A stretch of 64,000 bases of DNA from Simplicispira hankyongi (GTDB lineage: Bacteria > Pseudomonadota > Gammaproteobacteria > Burkholderiales > Burkholderiaceae_C), in the NCBI RefSeq assembly GCF_003570885.1, contig NZ_QXJC01000001.1, positions 1,178,001 to 1,242,000 of the forward strand, written 5' to 3'. Positions 1-8,294 of the stretch are shown in pieces (positions within the stretch are counted from its first letter, which is position 1; each line of letters starts with the position of its first letter). The notes under the pieces were generated by a model. The model was not told where the DNA came from, ran no database searches, and saw nothing but the letters and a program-made list of their open reading frames with translations. Position numbers and translations under genes: made by a program.

Positions 1-945
1 GTTGTCAGCGGCCAGTGTGGCCATGGCGCGCCGCGTAGGCACGGTAGCGCTGGCAATGTGGGGGGTGAGCACAACGTTGGACAGTGCCAGCAGATCGGGG
101 TGCACCCGCGGTTCGCCCTCGAACACGTCCAGTCCGGCGGCGGCGATGCGCTGCTCGCGCAGGGCAACGGCCAGAGCGGCATCGTCCACGATGCCACCGC
201 GGGCGATGTTGACCAGCGTGGCCGTGGGCTTCATCAACGCCAGTTCCGCCGCGCCAATGGCGTGGTGCGACGCTGGCGTGTAGGGCAGCACCAGCAGCAC
301 ATGGTCGGCCGTGCGCAGCAGTTCCTCTTTGCCGACGTAACGCGCCTTGCAGGCAGCTTCCAGGTCGGGCGCCAGGCGCGAGCGGTTGTGGTAGACCACG
401 TCCATGCCGAAGCCATGCGCGGCGCGGCGGGCAATGCCCTGTCCGATGCGCCCCATGCCGATAATGCCCAGGCGACTGCCGTGCACCTCTGCACCCGCGA
501 ACTGGTCGTAGCGCCACTGCTTCCACTGGCCGGCGCGCAGGTAGTGCTCGGCTTCGGTGAGGCGGCGCGCCGTCGCCATGAGCAGGGCAAAGCCAAAATC
601 CGCCGTCGTCTCGGTGAGTACATCGGGCGTGTTGGTGCCCTGCACGCCCGCCGCACCCATGGCATCCACGTCAAAGTTGTTGAAGCCCACCGCCATGTTG
701 GCGACGATGCGCAGCTGCGGACAAGCCGCCAACAGAGCAGCGTCGATGCGTTCGCTGGCCGTGGTCAGCACGCCCTGCTTATCCGCCAGACGGTGCGCCA
801 ACTCGGCCGGCGCCAGGATCTGGTCCTCCTGGTTGGCCTCGACATCGAACACGGCACGCAGCCGCTCCAGCACATCGGGGAACACTGCCCGGGCGACGAG
901 GATGCGGGGGCGCACCGCAGCGTGCGTAGGAGTGGTTGGGGTCAT
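1..945 (-). CDS. D-2-hydroxyacid dehydrogenase (glyoxylate/hydroxypyruvate reductase type), 3' end cut
   Basis: NAD(P)-dependent reductase of 2-oxoacids, of the glycerate/glyoxylate reductase group. The frame is open from the ATG at 945 to the window edge (315 codons), so the C-terminus is missing. Seen: a Rossmann segment GIIGMGRIGQGIARR and the family catalytic set, Arg in NIARGGIVDD, Glu in LDVFEGEP and His in LTPHIAS. The start encodes MTPTTPTHAAVRPRILVA, typical of the family. It is transcribed leftward and separated from the next gene by about 160 bp holding a GC-rich hairpin. The exact substrate (glyoxylate, hydroxypyruvate or 2-ketogluconate) cannot be read from sequence. Confidence 0.88.
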   Translation of the reverse strand, partial: MTPTTPTHAAVRPRILVARAVFPDVLERLRAVFDVEANQEDQILAPAELAHRLADKQGVLTTASERIDAALLAACPQLRIVANMAVGFNNFDVDAMGAAGVQGTNTPDVLTETTADFGFALLMATARRLTEAEHYLRAGQWKQWRYDQFAGAEVHGSRLGIIGMGRIGQGIARRAAHGFGMDVVYHNRSRLAPDLEAACKARYVGKEELLRTADHVLLVLPYTPASHHAIGAAELALMKPTATLVNIARGGIVDDAALAVALREQRIAAAGLDVFEGEPRVHPDLLALSNVVLTPHIASATVPTRRAMATLAADN

Positions 946-1044
946 GCAAGTACTCCAGTGCACTGTGCACCACCCGCATTGCATGCCACTGGCATGAACC
1001 CGCCGAGCGGCAACCGTGCAATGACGCCCCACCGCACGGACTGC

Positions 1045-1098
1045 GCCCCCCTTCCCGCATCGGACCCGCAATGCAAGGGGGAAGGCGACTCAGGGGGA
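1045..1098. repeat. GC-rich hairpin repeat, copy 1
   Basis: CCCCCTT near the left end pairs with AAGGGGG about 25 bases later, followed by GAAGGCGACTCAGGGGGA. A closely similar stretch lies at 26570-26625. Both copies sit just downstream of a leftward gene, so they may act in transcript ends, but there is no T-run. Confidence 0.55.
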
Positions 1099-1108
1099 TG
1101 GCACATCT

Positions 1109-2515
1109 TCAGAACCAGATAAAGGTCATCACGATGAACAGCGGCACGAGGATGCCTCCCGACCACAGCATGTAGCCAAAGAAGCTCGGCATCTTCACAC
1201 CGCGGTCTTCGGCAATGGCCTTCACCATGAGGTTCGGTGCATTGCCGATGTAGCTGTTGGCGCCCATGAACACCGCACCCGCTGAAACGGCCGCGAGCGT
1301 CGGAGCCAGCGTGGTCATCAGCGTCGCCGGGTCGCCGCCTGCGGTGTTGAAGAACACCAGGTAGGTGGGTGCGTTGTCGAGAAAGGAACTCAGCGCCCCC
1401 GTCGCCCAGAAGTACATGCCTGGCAGCGGCGCTCCATCGGGTCCGGTCACCGCACTGACGATGGCACCAAATGGCCCGTGCACGCCCGCCTTGAGCATGG
1501 CGATCACGGGAATGATGGTCAGAAAAATACCGGCAAAGAGCTTGGCTACTTCCTGCATGGGCCCCCAGCCGAACTGGTTGGCATCGTGCACGCGCGCGGG
1601 CGTGAGCCAGAGCGAGAGGCCGGTCACGGCCAGCAGCCCAACGTCGCGCACGATGCCGGGCAGGCCAACGTCCGTGCCTGCGATAGTGAAGACCACCGAA
1701 GATTTCCAGAAACCGCTCAGCAGCACCAGTCCCACGACAGCGCCCAGAAAGGCAAAGTTGACCTTGCCGTCAAAGCCAATGCCACGTGTGTCGGGCGTGG
1801 GGTCGGGGGCTGCAGTTTCGCCGCTCGTGTGGAAAAACCAGCTGTCGAGCGCAAAGAACAGAACCAGCAGCATGCCAACCAGAAACAGCGCCTCCGGGAG
1901 GATATGGCTCACTGTCCAAAAGAAATCCACCCCCTTCAAGAATCCCAGGAACAGCGGCGGATCACCCAGCGGCGTCAGCGAGCCTCCGGCGTTCGAGACG
2001 ATGAAGATGAAGAACACGACCACGTGTGCCTTGTGGGCACGGTTGTCGTTGGCCCGAATCAGCGGGCGAATGAGCAACATCGATGCACCTGTCGTGCCCA
2101 TGAAGCTCGCCAACACCGCGCCGATCGCCAAAATTGCGGTATTGAGAACAGGGGCTCCGTGCAGATTGCCGCGAATATAAATACCCCCCGCCACAGTAAA
2201 CAAGGCGGTGAGCAAAATAACGAAGGGCAGGTATTCCGCGAGCAATGCGTGCGCCAGGCTGGCGCCCGCTGCCCCGCCGCCAAACACCAGTGCAAACGGC
2301 AGCAGGAACGCCAAGCCCCACGCGGCCGCGACCTTGCCGTAATGGTGGTGCCAGAAAATGGGTGCCAGCAACGGCATCAGCGCAATGGACAGCAGGATAC
2401 CGGCAAAAGGAACGCCCCACCACAAGGGCAGCGCAGCACCATCGATTTCTGCCGAACGGGCCAGCGCGGGAAGCACCAGCAAGGCCACAGGGACGAGGCT
2501 GCGCAGTCGTTTCAT
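1109..2515 (-). CDS. NhaD/ArsB-type sodium:proton antiporter (ion transporter superfamily)
   Basis: Inner-membrane protein of 468 residues. Starting at MKRLRSLVPVALLVLP gives a cleavable-looking signal or first hydrophobic helix ending in ALARSA, followed by many hydrophobic segments along the whole length. The hallmark is NAGGSLTPLGDPPLFLGFLKG around residues 175-200, the NxGGxxTPxGDPP motif of NhaD/ArsB-like ion transporters, and a second half-motif ALSSFLDNAPTYLVFFN in the C-terminal half. This start was chosen over an upstream in-frame one because GGAG lies 8 bases before it. Likely exports Na+ against H+; a citrate or anion substrate is the alternative. Confidence 0.8.
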   Translation of the reverse strand: MKRLRSLVPVALLVLPALARSAEIDGAALPLWWGVPFAGILLSIALMPLLAPIFWHHHYGKVAAAWGLAFLLPFALVFGGGAAGASLAHALLAEYLPFVILLTALFTVAGGIYIRGNLHGAPVLNTAILAIGAVLASFMGTTGASMLLIRPLIRANDNRAHKAHVVVFFIFIVSNAGGSLTPLGDPPLFLGFLKGVDFFWTVSHILPEALFLVGMLLVLFFALDSWFFHTSGETAAPDPTPDTRGIGFDGKVNFAFLGAVVGLVLLSGFWKSSVVFTIAGTDVGLPGIVRDVGLLAVTGLSLWLTPARVHDANQFGWGPMQEVAKLFAGIFLTIIPVIAMLKAGVHGPFGAIVSAVTGPDGAPLPGMYFWATGALSSFLDNAPTYLVFFNTAGGDPATLMTTLAPTLAAVSAGAVFMGANSYIGNAPNLMVKAIAEDRGVKMPSFFGYMLWSGGILVPLFIVMTFIWF

Positions 2516-2632
2516 GGGGGTGTCTCCGTTGGTTTTATTGCGATCCGGGGTGCGCAGCAGGCACAAATCCGGCCCTGCTGTCGCCCTTGCCAAGTGTAGG
2601 CCGCGCCCGTGCACGGACCTGAGGCCAGCCTG

Positions 2633-3097
2633 TCAATGCGCCAGCAGGCGTTCGAGCACTGTGCGCAGTGGCGCCGGCAACGCCGCCGGACGCCGTGTGG
2701 CCCGGTCCACATACACGTGCACGAAATGCCCGGCGGCTGCCGTTATGGACCCGCCACCAGCGAACAGCCCCACTTCGTAGCGCACGCTGGAGCCGCCAAT
2801 GCGCGCTACGCGAATGCCGGCGTCCACCTGCTGGGGAAACGCCAGCGGCTCAAAGTAGTTGCACTGGGTTTCCACCACCAACCCTATGGTCTGGCCAGCA
2901 TGGATGTCGAGCACGCCCGCTTCGATCAAGTGCGCGTTGACCGCCGTATCGAACCAACTGTAGTAAACAACATTGTTCACATGCCCATAGACATCGTTGT
3001 CCATCCAGCGTGTGCTGATACTGCGAAAAACCGGGTAGGCACTGCGCTGCTGCGGCAGCGCACGCGCGGAAGTGGCAGGTGAATTCATGTCGGACAT
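2633..3097 (-). CDS. acyl-CoA thioesterase, 4-hydroxybenzoyl-CoA thioesterase (hot-dog) family
   Basis: A 154-residue single hot-dog domain, the usual size for the YbgC/4HBT group. The motif [24 protein letters not shown] contains the conserved Asp followed by GHVNN that marks the 4HBT active site. It should hydrolyse short- or aromatic acyl-CoA thioesters in the cytoplasm. Two starts are possible, MSDMNSP at 3097 and MNSP at 3088; neither has a strong ribosome site and the first is used here. It is divergent from phaP and shares a 260-bp intergenic region with it. Confidence 0.85.
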   Translation of the reverse strand: MSDMNSPATSARALPQQRSAYPVFRSISTRWMDNDVYGHVNNVVYYSWFDTAVNAHLIEAGVLDIHAGQTIGLVVETQCNYFEPLAFPQQVDAGIRVARIGGSSVRYEVGLFAGGGSITAAAGHFVHVYVDRATRRPAALPAPLRTVLERLLAH

Positions 3098-3212
3098 TTT
3101 GCCAGCCCGCCTGACCGGCGTGTCCCGGTTGCGTGTCCCGGCACCCAGACCTCTGAAAATGTGCACACGTTCTGTGCGCGCGCCCCGTCGACTGGGCAAG
3201 TCTCTCTAATAT

Positions 3213-3225
3213 GCTGCATTGCAGC
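3213..3225. promoter_or_regulatory. PhaR-like operator 1 upstream of phaP
   Basis: GCTGCATTGCAGC is a perfect inverted repeat containing CTGC-N3-GCAG, the form reported for PhaR binding sites in PHA producers. It lies nine bases upstream of the predicted -35 of phaP. Site sequence is seen; the regulator is inferred, since no phaR is in the window. Confidence 0.6.
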
Positions 3226-3233
3226 AAAATCAC

Positions 3234-3261
3234 TTGCATTTCTTCAGGTTTACCCTAGAAT
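3234..3261 (+). promoter_or_regulatory. candidate sigma-70 promoter of phaP
   Basis: TTGCAT (3234-3239), 16 bases, then TAGAAT (3256-3261). It lies between two PhaR-like operators and about 100 bases upstream of the phaP start, which fits a repressible phasin promoter. Confidence 0.5.
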
Positions 3262-3269
3262 AGCCTCCA

Positions 3270-3284
3270 TGCTGCACTGCAACA
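3270..3284. promoter_or_regulatory. PhaR-like operator 2 downstream of the phaP promoter
   Basis: TGCTGCACTGCAACA is an imperfect inverted repeat with the same CTGC-N3-GCA core as the site at 3213-3225. It starts nine bases after the predicted -10, near the expected transcription start, a position suited to repression. Confidence 0.5.
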
Positions 3285-3358
3285 TGCCGCTCAGAATGGC
3301 CAGCGCAGATATTTCGAGTTCCGTTTTCGGACCCCTATACCTCACCTGGAGAAATCTC

Positions 3359-3907
3359 ATGTCCCTGACCCCTGAACAAATCCTCGCAGCCCACAAAGCC
3401 AACATCGAAACCCTCTTCGGCTTGACCAACAAGGCCTTCGAAGGCGTGGAAAAGCTGGTCGAGTTGAACCTGACCGCCTCGCGCGCTGCACTGAACGAAG
3501 CCGCTGCTCACACCCAGGCCGTACTGAATGTCAAGGACGCTCAGGAACTGATGGCTCTGCAAGCCAGCCTGTTCCAGCCCCTGGCCGACAAGGCTGCTTC
3601 CTACAGCCGCCACCTGTACGACATCGCTTCCGGCACCGGCAGCGAATTCGGCAAGGCCATGGAAGTCCAGACCGCTGAAGCACAGAAGAAATTCGCTGAT
3701 TTGGTCGACAGCGCTGCCAAGAACGCCCCTGCCGGCTCGGAAACCGCCGTCGCCGTGATGAAGAGCGCCGTCTCTGCTGCCAACAACGCCTACGAATCGG
3801 TCCAAAAGGCCGTCAAGCAGGCAACCGACGCTGCAGAAGCCAACTTCAACGCTGTAGCCGCTACCGCCGCAGACGCAGCCAAATCGGCTACTCCCCGCAA
3901 GCGCTAA
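3359..3907 (+). CDS. phaP: phasin family protein (PHA granule surface protein)
   Basis: A 182-residue, Ala-rich, almost wholly helical protein without membrane segments. It begins [37 protein letters not shown], the typical phasin_2 N-terminus of Burkholderiales, and ends in an Ala/Lys-rich tail ([10 protein letters not shown]). It coats polyhydroxyalkanoate granules. GGAG lies seven bases before the ATG. Two PhaR-like operators flank its promoter and a strong hairpin terminator follows, so it is probably a single-gene transcript repressed when no PHA is present. Confidence 0.93.
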   Translation: MSLTPEQILAAHKANIETLFGLTNKAFEGVEKLVELNLTASRAALNEAAAHTQAVLNVKDAQELMALQASLFQPLADKAASYSRHLYDIASGTGSEFGKAMEVQTAEAQKKFADLVDSAAKNAPAGSETAVAVMKSAVSAANNAYESVQKAVKQATDAAEANFNAVAATAADAAKSATPRKR

Positions 3908-3948
3908 GCAGGTCCCGCAAGCGGTGCAGACCGCAGCGTGAACCCGAA

Positions 3949-3973
3949 GCCCGGCTCCCGCCGGGCTTTTTTT
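3949..3973 (+). terminator. rho-independent terminator of phaP
   Basis: Stem GCCCGG/CCGGGC with loop CTCCCG, followed by seven T residues, about 40 bases after the phaP stop. Confidence 0.85.
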
Positions 3974-4030
3974 ATGGCGAAAGCCGACGTGAGTGGGCGC
4001 CGTCATCCATCCGGCAGGCATTCACAATGC

Positions 4031-4066
4031 TATTGCGATGAGAATGACTCGCGTTTGCGTTATCAT
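4031..4066 (+). promoter_or_regulatory. possible Fur-box region upstream of the iron-binding protein gene
   Basis: The stretch contains GCGATGAGAATGACTCGCG and then GTTATCATT, which resemble tandem Fur hexamers (GATAAT/ATTATC type). It lies 30-65 bases before an iron-binding protein gene. The match is partial and needs a matrix score. Confidence 0.4.
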
Positions 4067-4097
4067 TTGATTTGTCTTATGCCCACGCTCTGAATTC

Positions 4098-5156
4098 ATG
4101 CCACCCACCCTCCTTGCCCGCTGGGCAACCCCTTGGCTCATGGCCGCCAGCCTGCTCGCGCCCGCATATGCCGAAGAGCCTGTCGTCAACCTCTATTCCG
4201 CACGCCACTACGCCACCGACGAAGCGCTGTACACGGGGTTCACCAAGGCCACCGGCATCAAGCTCAATCGTGTGGATGCCGACGACGCTGGCATCATCGC
4301 CAGGCTCAAGGCCGAGGGCGAAGCTTCGCCCGCTGATGTCATCCTGCTGGTGGATGCAGCACGCCTGTACCGCGGCGAGAAGGACGGCTTGTTCAAACCC
4401 ATTCAGTCTCAAGCCCTGAACGCGGCCATTCCCGAGAATCTGCGCAGCCAGCCGACCGCCGATGGCGGTATCTTCTGGTTCGGCCTGTCCACCCGGGCAC
4501 GCATCATCGTCTACAACAAGGCGCACGTGCAGCGGGACGATGTCGATACCTATGAAAAGCTGGCCGACCCCAAGAACAAGGGCAAACTGTGCATACGTTC
4601 GGGTTCACACCCCTACAACCTGAGCCTGTTTGGCGCCGTCAATGAACATATGGGGCCAGAAAAAACCCAGGCTTGGCTGAACGGCATGGTGGCCAACATG
4701 GCGCGCGACCCCAAGGGCGGGGACACCGACCAGATCAAGGCTGTGGCCTCGGGTGAGTGCCAAATTGCGGTAACCAACAGCTACTACCTCGCCCGGTTGA
4801 TGCGTTCGTCCAAGCCCGAGGACGTCGCGGTTGCCAACAAGGTCGGCGCTGTCTTCCCGAACCAGCAAAGCTGGGGCACGCACGTGAACATTGCAGGCGG
4901 CGCCGTAGCCCGCTACGCCAAGCACCCAGACAACGCGATCAGGTTCCTCGAATACCTCGCCACACCCGAGGCCCAGAACTACTTTGCCAATGGCAACAAT
5001 GAGTGGCCCACCGCCAAAGGCGTTCATCCAGACAACCCTGCACTCAAGGCCATGACAGGCGGAAAACCGTTCAAGAGCGAAAGCATCCCGATCAGTGCCG
5101 TGGGTGCGCACATGGGCGCCATCCAGCAAATGCTTGACCGCGCTGGCTTCAAATAA
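4098..5156 (+). CDS. periplasmic Fe(3+)-binding protein of an ABC transporter (FutA/FbpA-like)
   Basis: A 352-residue extracellular solute-binding protein. An N-terminal signal peptide ends in LAPAYAEEP, then PVVNLYSARHYATDEALYTGFTKATGI, the usual opening of FutA1/FbpA ferric-binding proteins. YARHP-type and GECQIAVTNSYYLARL segments, with paired tyrosines around residues 225-230, fit the Fe(III)-coordinating tyrosines of the family. No permease or ATPase gene is adjacent: upstream is phaP and downstream an unrelated dehydrogenase, so the partner genes must lie elsewhere. A possible Fur box upstream suggests iron control. Confidence 0.88.
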   Translation: MPPTLLARWATPWLMAASLLAPAYAEEPVVNLYSARHYATDEALYTGFTKATGIKLNRVDADDAGIIARLKAEGEASPADVILLVDAARLYRGEKDGLFKPIQSQALNAAIPENLRSQPTADGGIFWFGLSTRARIIVYNKAHVQRDDVDTYEKLADPKNKGKLCIRSGSHPYNLSLFGAVNEHMGPEKTQAWLNGMVANMARDPKGGDTDQIKAVASGECQIAVTNSYYLARLMRSSKPEDVAVANKVGAVFPNQQSWGTHVNIAGGAVARYAKHPDNAIRFLEYLATPEAQNYFANGNNEWPTAKGVHPDNPALKAMTGGKPFKSESIPISAVGAHMGAIQQMLDRAGFK

Positions 5157-5231
5157 GCAGCGCCACGCTCCCCAACGAGCCGCCCCACTCGGACGGCTTT
5201 CGTGTTTGTGCACCAACGGCATCCCGCATAA

Positions 5232-5247
5232 TTGACGTTTACGTCAA
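5232..5247. promoter_or_regulatory. LiuR-like palindromic operator before the 3-hydroxyacyl-CoA dehydrogenase gene
   Basis: TTGACGTTTACGTCAA is a perfect 16-bp palindrome (TTGACGT-TT-ACGTCAA) ending 22 bases before the start codon. It resembles the operator described for MerR-family LiuR regulators of branched-chain amino acid and acyl-CoA catabolism in proteobacteria. No merR gene is in the window. Confidence 0.55.
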
Positions 5248-5269
5248 CGTCACTTAGAGGAGACTGGGC

Positions 5270-6028
5270 ATGCAGATCAAAGGCAAAGTATTCATCGTCA
5301 CCGGCGGCGCTTCGGGCCTGGGCGAAGGCACGGCGCGGCGGCTGGCCGCACAAGGCGCCACCGTCGTCATCGCAGACATGCAAGCGGATAAGGGCGAAGC
5401 CGTCGCCAAGGACATCGGCGGCGCCTTTGTGCGCTGCGACGTGAGCAGCGAGCAAGATGGCCAGGCCGTCGTCGCCAAAGCGGTGTCGCTGGGCAAACTG
5501 ATGGGCCTGGTCAACTGTGCCGGCATTGCGCCCGCAGAAAAGACCGTGGGCAAGAACGGCGCGCATTCCCTTGCCGTGTTCAGCAAAACCATTACCGTCA
5601 ACCTGATTGGCAGCTTCAACATGATCCGACTGGCCGCCGAGGCCATGGCCAAGAACGAAGCCGAAGACACGGGCGAGCGTGGTGTGCTGATCTCGACCGC
5701 TAGCGTCGCCGCCTACGACGGCCAGATCGGCCAGGCGGCGTATTCCGCCTCGAAGGGCGGCGTGGTCGGGATGACGCTCCCCATCGCCCGCGACCTGGCC
5801 CGCAGCGGCATTCGCAACATGACCATTGCCCCCGGCATTTTCGGCACCCCCATGCTGTTTGGCATGCCCCAGGAAGTGCAAGACGCGCTGGCTGCCGGCG
5901 TGCCCTTCCCGAGCCGCCTGGGTACGCCCGAGGATTACGCCAAGCTGGTGCAGCACATCATCGAGAACGACATGCTCAACGGTGAGGTGATCCGCCTCGA
6001 CGGCGCCATTCGCCTGGCGCCGCGCTGA
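5270..6028 (+). CDS. type II 3-hydroxyacyl-CoA dehydrogenase (short-chain dehydrogenase, HSD17B10-like)
   Basis: A 252-residue classical SDR. The NAD site TGGASGLG is at residues 11-18, NCAG at 82-85, and the catalytic Ser145-Tyr158-Lys162 in STASVAAY and YSASK. The stretch [32 protein letters not shown] is characteristic of type II HADH, which oxidises (S)-3-hydroxyacyl-CoA and 2-methyl-3-hydroxybutyryl-CoA in fatty-acid and isoleucine breakdown. GAGGAG lies eight bases before the ATG. It stands alone, convergent with the phenol operon, behind a LiuR-like palindrome. Confidence 0.9.
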   Translation: MQIKGKVFIVTGGASGLGEGTARRLAAQGATVVIADMQADKGEAVAKDIGGAFVRCDVSSEQDGQAVVAKAVSLGKLMGLVNCAGIAPAEKTVGKNGAHSLAVFSKTITVNLIGSFNMIRLAAEAMAKNEAEDTGERGVLISTASVAAYDGQIGQAAYSASKGGVVGMTLPIARDLARSGIRNMTIAPGIFGTPMLFGMPQEVQDALAAGVPFPSRLGTPEDYAKLVQHIIENDMLNGEVIRLDGAIRLAPR

Positions 6029-6144
6029 GGCAAGCCTCGGCTGGCGGCGTGTCCGTGCGGTATGGCACGCCGCTGGCCCCGCGCCGCAGCGGAAAACCCG
6101 CTGCGCGCCCACGGCCTCGCGTGGGCTGCGAGGGCCTGGGGTGC

Positions 6145-6214
6145 GAAAAAATTAGAGCATTTTGAGGCTCTAGCGCTTATCCCATAAGCTTTTATAGCTA
6201 TATATAATATAGCA
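6145..6214. repeat. AT-rich dispersed repeat, copy 1
   Basis: Contains GAGGCTCTAGCGCTTAT, then CCCATAAGC and TATAGCTAT. The same core (gAGGCCTctaGCGCTTAT...aaGCGC...TAGCTAT) recurs near 25266, 30850, 38185 and 51908. Here it forms GCTTAT-CCC-ATAAGC followed by TTTT, which could end transcripts between the convergent HADH gene and dmpI. Confidence 0.65.
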
Positions 6215-6235
6215 TTCAGGCAAACCAGCCGGTGC

Positions 6236-6427
6236 TCAGCGCCCCAGCTCCTTGGCGCTGACCCCCGCGATGCCCCAGTTTTCCTTGGGCACGTCGTGAA
6301 TCCAGACGCGCACGTTCTCCTTGGGGGCGCCCACGGCCTCGTGCAAGGCCTGGGTGACCTTTTCAATCACCGCTTTCTTCTGCGCTTCGGTGCGGCCTTC
6401 GATCATGTAAATCTGTGCAAATGGCAT
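6236..6427 (-). CDS. dmpI: 2-hydroxymuconate (4-oxalocrotonate) tautomerase
   Basis: A 63-residue subunit of the small hexameric tautomerase. After Met removal, Pro1 is the catalytic base (PFAQIYMIEGR); Arg11 and Arg39 of the 4-OT active site are present, and Trp50 replaces the usual Phe50. It isomerises 2-hydroxymuconate to 2-oxo-3-hexenedioate in the oxidative branch of the meta pathway. The start at 6427 gives the needed N-terminal proline; an upstream in-frame ATG at 6451 would bury it. Last gene of the dmp operon, 20 bp after dmpH. Confidence 0.93.
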   Translation of the reverse strand: MPFAQIYMIEGRTEAQKKAVIEKVTQALHEAVGAPKENVRVWIHDVPKENWGIAGVSAKELGR

Positions 6428-6447
6428 GGCAAGTCCTTGAGTGGTTT

Positions 6448-7236
6448 TCAAACAAACCGCACCGACACGCTGCCCAGGTGCTGAATGCGCAGCGTGACGT
6501 TGTCACCTGCCTGCACCGCCACGGCCTCGGTGATGCCCCCCGAAAGCACCAGGCTGCCCGCGGGCAATACCTTGCCACGCCGTCCCAAGTGATTGACCAG
6601 CATGGCAACTGCAGCCGCCGGGTGGCCCAGCACGGCAGCGCCAGCACCCAGCGCCACCGGCTGGCCGTTCTTTTCCAGCACGACACCCAGGGTGCGCAGG
6701 TCCAGATCGCGTGCCGAGGCAACGCGGCCGCCGACGACGAAGCGCGCAGCCGAGGTGTTGTCGGCCACCACGCTCTTGAGGTCGAACTTGAAGTCGCGGT
6801 AGCGGCTGTCGATCACTTCGATGCCGGGCAGCACCACATCGCTGGCGGCGAGCACAGCGCCGATGTGGCAGCCCGGGCCCTTGAGTTCGGTGCGCGTGAC
6901 AAAGCAGATTTCAGGCTCGACCTTCGGGTGGATCAGGTCGCTGACCTTGATCTCTCCGCCTTCGGGCACGACGAATTCGTCCACCAGAAAGCCGAACACC
7001 GGGTCGGTCACGCCCATCTGCTTCATTTTGGCGTGCGAGGTAAGCCCCGCCTTGAAACCCACCACGCGGGCGCCGCGCGCGAGCTTGCGCGCGAGGATAC
7101 GGTCCTGAATGGCGTAGGCATCGTCCCAGCCCATATCCGGGTGTGCCTCGGTGATCTTGAGGGTGTCGTGCGCCTGCAGTTGGCAGTTTTCCAGTTGCTC
7201 TGCAAGCTGGTCGAGGGTGGTGGTATGCAATGCCAT
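6448..7236 (-). CDS. dmpH: 2-oxo-3-hexenedioate (4-oxalocrotonate) decarboxylase
   Basis: A 262-residue fumarylacetoacetase-fold enzyme that decarboxylates 2-oxo-3-hexenedioate to 2-oxopent-4-enoate, using Mg2+ or Mn2+. Metal-ligand region VEPEICFV (Glu-x-Glu type) is near residues 105-112, followed by GIEVIDSRYRDF. It shares long stretches with DmpE (LGHPAAAVAMLVNHLG against LGHPANAVAWLANTLG), the known paralogy of decarboxylase and hydratase, which form a complex in this pathway. It lies between dmpG and dmpI with short gaps, in the standard order. Confidence 0.93.
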   Translation of the reverse strand: MALHTTTLDQLAEQLENCQLQAHDTLKITEAHPDMGWDDAYAIQDRILARKLARGARVVGFKAGLTSHAKMKQMGVTDPVFGFLVDEFVVPEGGEIKVSDLIHPKVEPEICFVTRTELKGPGCHIGAVLAASDVVLPGIEVIDSRYRDFKFDLKSVVADNTSAARFVVGGRVASARDLDLRTLGVVLEKNGQPVALGAGAAVLGHPAAAVAMLVNHLGRRGKVLPAGSLVLSGGITEAVAVQAGDNVTLRIQHLGSVSVRFV

Positions 7237-7246
7237 CGTGTTTCCT

Positions 7247-8284
7247 TCAGGCCATTTGGAGATTGCGGGCCTTGGCCAGCGTGAGCGCGGTGTCTTCGAT
7301 CATGTCTTCCTGGCCACCGACCATGCCGCGGCGGCCCATCTCGACCAGGATTTCGCGCGCCGGCACGCCGTACTTCTGGCTGGCGCGCTTGGCAAACAGC
7401 AGGAAGGAGCCGTACACGCCGGCATACCCCAGCGTGAGCGCATCGCGGTCGATGCGGATCGGGAAATCCATGATCGGCACGACCAGGTCTTCGGCGACGT
7501 CCTGAATCTTGAACACGTCCACGCCGGTCTCGATGCCCATCAGGTCACACACCGCAACGAGTACTTCCATGGGGGTGTTGCCCGCCCCTGCCCCCAGGCC
7601 GGCAGCCGCAGCGTCGATGCGGCTGGCGCCCACCTCGATGGCAGCCAGGCTGTTGGCCACGCCCATGGCCAGGTTGTGGTGGCCGTGGAAACCCAGCTCG
7701 GTCTCGGGCTTGAGGGCCTGGCGCACGGCACCGAGTTTTTCTTTCACATCGTGCGGCAGCATGTGGCCGGCCGAGTCGGTGATGTAGATGCAGTTGGCGC
7801 CGTAGCCCTCCATCAGCCTGGCCTGCGTGACCAGGCCTTCAGCACTGTTCATGTGGCTCATCATCAGGAAGCCCACGGTGTCCATGCCGAGCTTGCGCGC
7901 CAGGCCAATGTGCTGTTCGCTTACATCCGCCTCGGTGCAGTGCGTGGCCACGCGAATGGTGGCGACCCCCAGGTCGTGCGCCATGCGCAAGTGGTCTACG
8001 GTGCCGATGCCCGGGATGAGCAGTGCAGAGACTTTGGCCTGCTGCATCAGCGGAATCACGGCGCCCAGATACTCCCCGTCGGTGTGGGCCGGGAAACCGT
8101 AGTTGACCGAGCTACCGCCCAGACCGTCGCCGTGCGTCACCTCGATCAGCGGCATGCCGGCCTGGTCCAGTGCGGTGGCGATAGACGTCATTTGCTCCAA
8201 GGTCATCAGGTGGCGCTTGGGATGCATGCCGTCGCGCAGCGTCATGTCGTGCAGACGAACTTTTTTGCCTTTGAGTGGGGTCAT
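7247..8284 (-). CDS. dmpG: 4-hydroxy-2-oxovalerate aldolase
   Basis: A 345-residue HMGL-like TIM-barrel aldolase that splits 4-hydroxy-2-oxovalerate to pyruvate and acetaldehyde. The active-site motif [10 protein letters not shown] places Arg17, Asp18 and His21, and the metal histidines appear in [11 protein letters not shown]. The C-terminal communication domain that contacts the partner dehydrogenase follows. [13 protein letters not shown] is the real start; a longer frame to 8347 runs into dmpF. It is adjacent to dmpF, as required for acetaldehyde channelling between the two proteins. Confidence 0.95.
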   Translation of the reverse strand: MTPLKGKKVRLHDMTLRDGMHPKRHLMTLEQMTSIATALDQAGMPLIEVTHGDGLGGSSVNYGFPAHTDGEYLGAVIPLMQQAKVSALLIPGIGTVDHLRMAHDLGVATIRVATHCTEADVSEQHIGLARKLGMDTVGFLMMSHMNSAEGLVTQARLMEGYGANCIYITDSAGHMLPHDVKEKLGAVRQALKPETELGFHGHHNLAMGVANSLAAIEVGASRIDAAAAGLGAGAGNTPMEVLVAVCDLMGIETGVDVFKIQDVAEDLVVPIMDFPIRIDRDALTLGYAGVYGSFLLFAKRASQKYGVPAREILVEMGRRGMVGGQEDMIEDTALTLAKARNLQMA

Positions 8285-8294
8285 GGTGTGCTCC

